Assembly (NCBI GenBank): GCA_023456995.1
Contig: JAEWNU010000289.1
Coordinates: 1 to 6,267 of the forward strand
DNA length: 6,267 nt
DNA from: Bacillota bacterium
GTDB taxonomy: Bacteria; Bacillota; Clostridia; Oscillospirales; Ruminococcaceae
Reading direction: 5' to 3'
This document shows, in pieces, positions 1-4,544 of this stretch (the first letter of the stretch is position 1; each line of letters begins with the position of its first letter). The position numbers were made by a program, and so were the translations under genes. Below the pieces are notes generated by a model. It ran no database searches. It worked only from the letters and a program-made list of their open reading frames with translations, and was not told the DNA's origin.

Positions 1-943
1 TCTTAATATCAAAGCCACCGCCAAAAGTGATACGCTCGCCCTTTATCAGCTCCGCCAGCCGTTGCGTGTGTTGCGGCGTAATGATGTTAGGCCAGTCGGC
101 GGTGAGTCTGCCAGTGGGGTAATAGAGCCGTTTGATGCTGCGCTTTAATTCCACCACCAAATGTGCGGCGATACTTTTTTGCACCAACAGATAATCGGGA
201 GCCACGCAGGTCTGTCCTGCATTCAAAAACTTACCCCACGCAATACGCTTCGCAGCTTGAGGCAAAGCGGCGGTTTCATCAACGATGCAGGGGGATTTGC
301 CACCCAACTCAAGTATTACAGGCGTCAGATGTTGGGCGGCCTTCTGCATGACATGCCGCCCGACGGCGGGGCTTCCCGTGAAAAAGATCAAGTCAAAACG
401 CTCGCTCAATAACGCATCGGAAACATCATGATTTCCGGTCAGGGCCGTGACATGGCGGGGGTCAAAGGCCACCTTAATAATACGCTCAAGCAGTGCCGAA
501 GTGTGCGGCGTACTCGAAGAGGGCTTTATTACCGCGCAATTGCCCGCTCCCACTGCACCTATTAAGGGGGCGAGCGCCAGCAGAGCGGGGTAGTTCCAAG
601 GAGACAATATCAACACCTTGCCCAGCGGTTCGGGGCGAACCATCGCCCGTGCGGGAGCATTCACCACGCCGACGTCCACCGGACGCATAGCGGCCCAGTG
701 TGATAACGAGTGGATTGCTAGCGTCAGCTCTTCCTGAATCATGAGAAACTCACAGCTCCAACTGTCAAAGGCGCAGCGACCAAAATCTTTTTTAACGGCA
801 TCGTAAAAGGCCTGCTCATTATTCTGGAGCGCACTTTTTAGACGCAGCAAAGCTGCTTTTCGCGTACTTACCGGCAGGGTCAGGCCCCGGCTAAAATAAT
901 CTTGCATCTCAGCGAGAAGATTGGAATAACTGCTTTGTGCCAT
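1..943 (-). CDS. Aldehyde dehydrogenase, class 3-like (C-terminus cut by window edge)
   Basis: NAD(P)-dependent oxidation of an aldehyde to a carboxylic acid, probably in the cytoplasm. My reverse-strand translation gives 314 uninterrupted residues from the ATG at 943-941; it begins MAQSSYSNLLAEMQDYF. An AAGGAT ribosome binding site (plus-strand 953-958) precedes it. Visible family motifs are SPWNYP with the oxyanion Asn at 117, the nucleotide-binding FFTGSPAVGR near 187-196, ELGGKSP with the general base Glu at 212, and GQTCVAPDY with the nucleophile Cys at 246. These positions sit a constant three residues after Asn114, Glu209 and Cys243 of mammalian ALDH3, and the protein lacks the long N-terminus of classes 1 and 2, so class 3 (YwdH/fatty-aldehyde type) is the best match. 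Such proteins are usually about 455-460 residues, so roughly 140-145 are missing beyond position 1. It is divergent from the gene at 1046. The actual aldehyde is unknown. Confidence 0.95.
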   Translation of the reverse strand, partial: MAQSSYSNLLAEMQDYFSRGLTLPVSTRKAALLRLKSALQNNEQAFYDAVKKDFGRCAFDSWSCEFLMIQEELTLAIHSLSHWAAMRPVDVGVVNAPARAMVRPEPLGKVLILSPWNYPALLALAPLIGAVGAGNCAVIKPSSSTPHTSALLERIIKVAFDPRHVTALTGNHDVSDALLSERFDLIFFTGSPAVGRHVMQKAAQHLTPVILELGGKSPCIVDETAALPQAAKRIAWGKFLNAGQTCVAPDYLLVQKSIAAHLVVELKRSIKRLYYPTGRLTADWPNIITPQHTQRLAELIKGERITFGGGFDIK

Positions 944-1045
944 AAAACTGCCATCCTTATCATTATTGTTTTCAGTCGGGAACACCGCAATGCAATTTAT
1001 CATAACATGAAAAAGGAATAAAACCTTGTAGAAAGGAGCAAGACC

Positions 1046-1633
1046 ATGCCACTTGTTAATCTTAACTATGACCGGCGCGCAGCGGTGGCGTACGCAAACC
1101 GATGGGCCTATTTTCGCAACCCCAATTTTCTCGATTTTTCTGGAATAGGCGGCGACTGCACCAACTATGCATCCCAGTGTCTGCTGGCGGGCGGTGCTGT
1201 GATGAATTACACGCCGACGTTCGGCTGGTATTACATAGATGCAAACAACCGAGCCCCCGCGTGGACGGGTGTGGAATATCTGTATAATTTTCTGACGAAG
1301 AATAAGGATGTCGGCCCTTATGCCACCGATGCCGATATTTCCACCATGCGGCCGGGTGATCTGGTACAGCTCATGCTTGATCAAGATCGTTTTCAGCACA
1401 CGCCAGTCATCACCGAAATCAGAGGGCTTTTCCCGACGTTAAACACCATCTACGTAGGCGCACACTCACAGGACGCCAATTGTCGCCCACTTTCCAGCTA
1501 CAACATCAAGCGTATACGATTTTTACATATCGAGGGGATTCGCTATATGTCCGAACCAAGTACCCCTCAAAGAACTCAAAACATCACGCAGGCTGCACAA
1601 AGCGCCGCGCAAAATGCCGGGCAAACAACCTGA
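1046..1633 (+). CDS. Amidase_6-type putative cysteine amidase, no signal peptide
   Basis: A 195-residue protein matching, by recognition, the putative amidase domain family (Amidase_6, PF12671), which has a papain/NlpC-P60-like cysteine hydrolase fold. The N-terminal YDRRAAVAYANRWA (8-21) and the GGDCTNYASQCLLAGG block (35-50) are the family hallmarks, with the likely nucleophile Cys38. The GWYY (60-63), the RPGDLVQ strand (102-108), QHTPVIT with the likely catalytic His118, and AHSQDANCRPLSSY (139-152) follow in the usual order. After about residue 168 comes a low-complexity Ser/Thr/Gln/Ala tail. There is no N-terminal hydrophobic segment, so this form is not exported by the Sec route. An AAAGGAG site at 1032-1038, 7 nt upstream, supports the ATG. 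It appears monocistronic, ending in a terminator. In the family this domain is thought to cleave amide or peptide bonds, perhaps in cell-wall or spore material, but the substrate is unknown. Confidence 0.85.
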   Translation: MPLVNLNYDRRAAVAYANRWAYFRNPNFLDFSGIGGDCTNYASQCLLAGGAVMNYTPTFGWYYIDANNRAPAWTGVEYLYNFLTKNKDVGPYATDADISTMRPGDLVQLMLDQDRFQHTPVITEIRGLFPTLNTIYVGAHSQDANCRPLSSYNIKRIRFLHIEGIRYMSEPSTPQRTQNITQAAQSAAQNAGQTT

Positions 1634-1660
1634 TACGGCGTTTTGTCAAATTTATTATAT

Positions 1661-1714
1661 AACACCGCAGAAGGGGCTGCAATTGTTTAAGTCCTTTCTG
1701 TGGTGTTTTGTTTG
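1661..1714 (+). terminator. Rho-independent terminator of the amidase-like gene
   Basis: The arm AACACCGCAGAAGG (1661-1674) pairs with CCTTTCTGTGGTGTT (1693-1707), with one G-T wobble and one bulged T, around an 18-nt loop. It is followed by TTGTTT, and the last stem bases are already part of the T run. It lies 28 nt after the stop codon. The T tract touches the -35 box of the next promoter. Confidence 0.75.
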
Positions 1715-1741
1715 ACTTTAGGCCATTCTCTTTTTTATAAT
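1712..1741 (+). promoter_or_regulatory. Near-consensus sigma-A promoter for the lipid kinase gene
   Basis: TTGACT (1712-1717) matches the -35 consensus at five of six bases, and TATAAT (1736-1741) is a perfect -10, with an 18-nt spacer. Transcription would begin near A1748. The promoter overlaps the end of the preceding terminator tract, so the kinase is transcribed separately from the amidase gene. The predicted leader is only about 14 nt, which bears on the choice of start codon. Confidence 0.8.
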
Positions 1742-1749
1742 GGGTTCAG

Positions 1750-1756
1750 AAGGTGA
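1750..1756 (+). promoter_or_regulatory. Ribosome binding site that fixes a TTG start at 1762
   Basis: The sequence AAGGTGA (1750-1756) resembles a Shine-Dalgarno site and ends 5 nt before TTG at 1762. The in-frame GTG at 1753-1755 lies inside this element and would leave only about 5 nt of leader from the predicted transcription start, too little for a ribosome site of its own. Confidence 0.65.
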
Positions 1757-1761
1757 GAGAT

Positions 1762-2739
1762 TTGAGACATGTTTTTATCCTGAACCCAAAGGCGGGCAAA
1801 ACTGATAGCACGTCGGCACTCAAGGCTGAAATACAAATGCTTTTTTCGGGGCAAAGCGAAGATTATGAAATTATCGTCACACAATACCCTGGTCACGCTG
1901 AACAGATTGCGCGGTGTTATGCCGCAGACGGCATTGAAACCACACTATATGCCTGTGGGGGCGATGGAACAATCAGTGAGGTTGCGCAAGCCCTTCCGGG
2001 CAATCCGCAGTTGATATTGGCTCCGGTTCCGGCAGGCACCGGCAATGATTTTGTTCGCAGCCTAGAAAGCTTACCAGGCGTAAAAACGGGGGTGTCTCTG
2101 TCATCCTTGATAGGTGGGCAGGTTGTACCGCTTGATTTATTGATGGCGGGGGATCGCGTGTCATTAAACATCGCCTCAGTAGGGTTGGATGCTACCATCG
2201 CCCAGAATATGGCGCGATTTAAGCACTTTCCGTTGATTAAGGGTGAGGCGGCCTATATCCTTTCGCTCATATATTGCTTTTTTACCTCGATGCGATACCG
2301 ATATCGATTTGAAATTGACGGAGTACCACAGCCTGAGGGAGACTACATCTTTGCGATTGCGGCTAACGGGCGGTACTACGGCGGCGGCTTTAAGGCAGCA
2401 CCGCTGGCCGACTGGCAGGATGGGCTAATCGACTTTATCAGTATACCGGCTATGCCACGCTTTCGCTTGCTGCCGATGATTGCCAGTTATAAGCGTGGAG
2501 AGCATCTGAAAAAATATGCTTTTATCCAGTTTGTTCGCTGCAAGCAGATACGCATTTTTTCGGACAAGCCGGTGGCTTTAAATCGCGATGGTGAAATTTC
2601 CCCAGCTCAAAATTTCACCATTAAAATACTGCCTGCCGCAGCAAGACTTCTGATACCGGAAGTTGCAGAGAAAGAATTAAGTCCAGTAGAATCTGAAAAA
2701 TTGGTTAGTTGCACGACGGTTGCCGAATACATAGGTTAA
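1762..2739 (+). CDS. Diacylglycerol/lipid kinase, BmrU-YegS-DgkB family
   Basis: Soluble, membrane-associating kinase that transfers the ATP gamma-phosphate to a lipid hydroxyl; diacylglycerol, giving phosphatidate for phospholipid recycling, is the classic substrate in Gram-positive bacteria. From TTG 1762 the product is 325 residues, close to the roughly 300 usual for the family, and begins MRHVFILNPKAGK, a typical family N-terminus. The ATP-site motif GGDGT is at 66-70, PAGTGNDF at 90-97, a glycine-rich YYGGGF at 205-210, and LNRDGE at 273-278. In that last motif Asp276 corresponds to the catalytic base described for S. aureus DgkB. The final 30 residues form a polar tail of unknown role. 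A GTG at 1753 would add three residues, but it lies within the ribosome binding site. The gene has its own promoter and a strong terminator, so it is probably monocistronic. Other lipid substrates, such as sphingoid bases or undecaprenol-like lipids, cannot be excluded. Confidence 0.93.
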   Translation: MRHVFILNPKAGKTDSTSALKAEIQMLFSGQSEDYEIIVTQYPGHAEQIARCYAADGIETTLYACGGDGTISEVAQALPGNPQLILAPVPAGTGNDFVRSLESLPGVKTGVSLSSLIGGQVVPLDLLMAGDRVSLNIASVGLDATIAQNMARFKHFPLIKGEAAYILSLIYCFFTSMRYRYRFEIDGVPQPEGDYIFAIAANGRYYGGGFKAAPLADWQDGLIDFISIPAMPRFRLLPMIASYKRGEHLKKYAFIQFVRCKQIRIFSDKPVALNRDGEISPAQNFTIKILPAAARLLIPEVAEKELSPVESEKLVSCTTVAEYIG

Positions 2740-2740
2740 A

Positions 2741-2788
2741 ATACGAGCCTGTGAAAGTGAGTGAAGCTTTCACGGGCTCATATTTTTT
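2741..2788 (+). terminator. Strong Rho-independent terminator after the lipid kinase
   Basis: GAGCCTGTGAAAG (2745-2757) pairs with CTTTCACGGGCTC (2767-2779) over 13 bp with a single T-G wobble and a 9-nt loop. Outer ATA/TAT bases (2741-2743 and 2781-2783 region) can extend it past one mismatch. The run of six T at 2783-2788 follows. It starts 2 nt after the kinase stop codon and isolates the ABC operon from upstream transcription. Confidence 0.9.
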
Positions 2789-2826
2789 AAACTTTTTTGC
2801 GGTCAGCAGATTAAGAATGTAACGGT

Positions 2827-2855
2827 TTGACGTGAAAAAGTTCCCACAAAAAATA
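2827..2855 (+). promoter_or_regulatory. Weak candidate promoter for the ABC operon (distal)
   Basis: TTGACG (2827-2832) fits the -35 consensus at five of six positions, but the box at a 17-nt spacing, AAAATA (2850-2855), is a poor -10. If used, the transcript would carry both arms of the 13-bp inverted repeat in a leader of about 200 nt. Listed only as one of two alternatives. Confidence 0.2.
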
Positions 2856-2898
2856 AAAAGGTTAAAAATTACAAAAAAAGGCACGTTTGTCCCGTAGA

Positions 2899-2928
2899 TC
2901 AAAAAGAGAATTTTTTATAAAATATAAT
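2899..2928 (+). promoter_or_regulatory. Candidate promoter with perfect -10 overlapping the left repeat arm
   Basis: TATAAT (2923-2928) is a perfect -10 in an AT-rich tract; at an 18-nt spacing the -35 position reads TCAAAA (2899-2904), only three of six matches, and lies inside the left arm of the 13-bp inverted repeat. A poor -35 overlapped by a repeat would suit a promoter that needs an activator or is blocked by a repressor. The perfect -10 could also be chance in such AT-rich DNA. Confidence 0.3.
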
Positions 2929-2936
2929 TATAAAAA
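2912..2936. repeat. 9-bp AT-only palindrome with 7-nt spacer
   Basis: TTTTTATAA (2912-2920) and TTATAAAAA (2928-2936) are exact reverse complements around the spacer AATATAA. It lies inside the larger inverted repeat and overlaps the candidate -10 TATAAT (2923-2928). Being pure A/T, it may simply reflect low complexity. Confidence 0.5.
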
Positions 2937-3064
2937 GATTCTATTGTTAATATGTTTTGGTCATTAAATCTAAACTCAAATTTTAACTGTATGTAAACCT
3001 GTCCTTCAATTAGCATTCTGCTTTTTGATCTACAGTTACATAAAAATTTTTAAGGAGGACTAAA

Positions 3065-4456
3065 ATGAAACGTTTAATGTCTTTTGTTCTGGCATTCGCC
3101 ATGGTAACGGCTATGTTTGCAGGCTGCGGCAGCAAACCAGCCCCATCTGCATCAGCGCCCGCGCAAAGTGAGGCATCTTCAGGTGCGGCAGCGCCCAGTG
3201 AATCTGCACCTGCAGCAGAAATGAGCGAAATCGAAAAGATCATTGCCGAGGCAGAGACCCTTCCCATTCAGGAGCTTTATAAGAAAGCGATTGCTGAGTC
3301 CAACGGCAAAGTGCTTTACGGAATTGGCAATTCCAGCCGCGGCGCGACAGCAGGAACCAGCTTTGTTGAAGAGCTCAAGAAGATTGATCCCTCCTACACT
3401 GGCACTATTGAATGGTCACAGCCTAAGAATAACTCGATTTTCACCTTACTTAATGCAGATATCAATAGCGCAACCCATACCTACTCCATGACTTTGATTC
3501 AGGATGGTAACCAAATTCAAAGCAAAATGCTGGCCACCGGAAATTTGGTCAACTTCATCCCTAAGGACTGGAAATCCAGCAGTGGAACCAACGAAGAACT
3601 CAACGGTCACCCGCTGGCGCTCCAGACGCTTAACAAGGTGTTTATGTTTAATAACCTTGGCAATGCAAGCTTCATGAACTGCTGGGACTTTGTCGGCGAA
3701 GGCGTCGCTCCCTTGTTCATGGGCGTCGATTCTGAGCCAATCGGCAAGAACTTCCTTTATATGCTGACTAACGATAAGTATTCCACCTACCTCAAGGACG
3801 CTTATGACGCACTCGACAGCACCAAGCAGGCTTACTTTAAGCCCGTCATCGAAGAGGTTGCAGGCGATGTTGCCGCGCTGGGACTTACCGCGCCAAATGC
3901 CAAATATGCGCTGGCTTGGATCAAGCTCTGGTGCAAACAGTACAATGAGCAGACCGATGACGGCCCCATCTGCAATGAACTGGTTACAGCTTCCGCTGTA
4001 GATGAGTGCGGCCTTCTGGTTTACTCCAAGCTGCGTTCCATCGAGGAATCAGCTTCAGCGTCGGTCAATAACGTGACCATCGCAGCCTATCAGGATGGCT
4101 ATAAGGGCATTGGCGGCTATGCTTACAAGCATTACCTCCAGGTTGTCAAAACCTCGCCGCTGCCTTGGACTTCCTGCGCGTTTATCGCTTACATGACCAC
4201 CACCAAGGAAGGCTTCCATGCGTGGGGCAAAGATATGGGCGGTTATTCCTCGAATCCCGCTATCAATCAGGATCATACCAAGGATGGCTTTGTTGACGGC
4301 AAGGATACTTTCCCTGCCAAGAACGACCGCGGTTATGACTGGTGGACCGGCGCGGATGGCGGCAAGCTTGTCGTTGAAGACCCCAAGTATTGTTCTGAGG
4401 TCGCATTTAATATGAGCGACTGGATTGATGTTGTTGCGTTTGAAGGTAAACAGTAA
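3065..4456 (+). CDS. ABC transporter solute-binding lipoprotein
   Basis: A 463-residue extracytoplasmic binding protein that would be anchored to the outer face of the membrane. The N-terminus has a basic start, a hydrophobic stretch at 4-19, and the lipobox FAGC with the lipidated Cys21. A Ser/Ala/Pro/Glu-rich linker (about 22-52) follows, then the ligand-binding domain. The domain opens with LYGIGNSSRGATAGTSFVEE (84-103), in the place where family 1 binding proteins have their first beta strand and an anion- or ligand-contacting loop. Near the C-terminus, PWTSCAFIAYMTTTKEG (367-383) and GGYSSNP (392-398) resemble the AxAFIxFMxS-EGQ and G-x-PxNP region of iron, polyamine and thiamine-type binding proteins. 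AAGGAGG at 3052-3058, 6 nt upstream, fixes the ATG. It is followed by a fused permease gene 88 bp downstream, so the pair is an importer operon. The ligand is not identifiable from sequence; Fe3+, polyamine, thiamine or an organic anion all remain possible. Confidence 0.9.
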   Translation: MKRLMSFVLAFAMVTAMFAGCGSKPAPSASAPAQSEASSGAAAPSESAPAAEMSEIEKIIAEAETLPIQELYKKAIAESNGKVLYGIGNSSRGATAGTSFVEELKKIDPSYTGTIEWSQPKNNSIFTLLNADINSATHTYSMTLIQDGNQIQSKMLATGNLVNFIPKDWKSSSGTNEELNGHPLALQTLNKVFMFNNLGNASFMNCWDFVGEGVAPLFMGVDSEPIGKNFLYMLTNDKYSTYLKDAYDALDSTKQAYFKPVIEEVAGDVAALGLTAPNAKYALAWIKLWCKQYNEQTDDGPICNELVTASAVDECGLLVYSKLRSIEESASASVNNVTIAAYQDGYKGIGGYAYKHYLQVVKTSPLPWTSCAFIAYMTTTKEGFHAWGKDMGGYSSNPAINQDHTKDGFVDGKDTFPAKNDRGYDWWTGADGGKLVVEDPKYCSEVAFNMSDWIDVVAFEGKQ

Positions 4457-4494
4457 AGTAAGATAATAGTTTACACGTATTAAGAATTCGTAGA

Positions 4495-4534
4495 TTGTCA
4501 AAAAGGGGTGTTCTAAACACCCCTTTTATGACAA
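4495..4534 (+). terminator. Intercistronic hairpin between binding protein and permease (attenuator-like)
   Basis: AAAAGGGGTGTT (4501-4512) and AACACCCCTTTT (4516-4527) are perfect 12-bp complements around a 3-nt loop. The flanks TTGTCA (4495-4500) and TGACAA (4529-4534) add six more pairs past one bulged A (4528). Only four T follow on the 3' side, so termination is probably partial. A hairpin here commonly lets a binding protein be made in excess over its permease by partial read-through or by protecting the upstream mRNA. The outer stem reaches the first two bases of the permease AAAGGAG site. Confidence 0.75.
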
Positions 4535-4544
4535 AGGAGAACAT

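Larger units (their letters stand above)
2894..3033. repeat. Perfect 13-bp inverted repeat, arms 114 bp apart
   Basis: GTAGATCAAAAAG (2894-2906) recurs as its exact reverse complement CTTTTTGATCTAC (3021-3033). The match stops sharply on both sides. Each arm contains a near-palindromic TAGATCAA core. Arm centres are about 127 bp apart, close to twelve helical turns. The right arm ends 18 nt before the AAGGAGG of the binding-protein gene. It could be a pair of operator sites, a long-range RNA stem in the leader, or the ends of a small degenerate element; no flanking target duplication is visible. Confidence 0.75.
2740..3064. other. AT-rich 325-bp intergenic region upstream of the ABC operon
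   Basis: No ORF here has a ribosome binding site or recognisable product. It holds the kinase terminator at its left end, a perfect 13-bp inverted repeat (2894-2906 and 3021-3033), a 9-bp AT palindrome (2912-2936), and the ribosome binding site AAGGAGG (3052-3058) of the binding-protein gene. No known riboswitch or T-box motif was recognised by eye. The main promoter of the ABC operon must lie here, but no box pair is compelling. Confidence 0.7.

Noticed and set aside
161..690. Several plus-strand ORFs of 62-83 codons opposite the aldehyde dehydrogenase
   Set aside because: The minus-strand frame encodes a continuous, motif-complete enzyme; the plus-strand ORFs are low-complexity shadows.
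962..989. Minus-strand promoter for the aldehyde dehydrogenase (TTGCGG-17-AATAAT)
   Set aside because: The predicted transcript start near 955 would cut into the ribosome binding site at 953-958, so it cannot serve the ATG at 943.
982..1009. Sporulation sigma-K-like pattern (AC-17-CATAACATG) or TATCAT -10 before the amidase gene
   Set aside because: The pattern is too short and has a mismatch, and no matching -35 exists for the TATCAT box; not enough to call a promoter.
1007..1021. Tiny upstream ORF (ATG AAA AAG GAA TAA) before the amidase gene
   Set aside because: Four codons with no ribosome binding site upstream; most likely chance in an A-rich leader.
2894..3033. A 140-bp MITE-like mobile element bounded by the 13-bp inverted repeat
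   Set aside because: No target-site duplication flanks the arms, no other copy is visible in the window, and the arms fit regulatory positions equally well.
2740..3064. Riboswitch in the leader of the ABC operon
   Set aside because: I could not recognise the conserved core of any known riboswitch class, and the region is very A/T-rich with few stable stems beyond the terminator.
3010..3267. 85-codon minus-strand ORF across the start of the binding-protein gene
   Set aside because: Its Ala/Gly-rich translation is the antisense of the Ala/Ser linker, and it lacks a family match.
4055..4501. 148-codon minus-strand ORF opposite the end of the binding-protein gene
   Set aside because: It is fully antisense to a well-supported gene, shows no recognisable domain, and has no convincing ribosome binding site; it mirrors the codon bias of the real frame.
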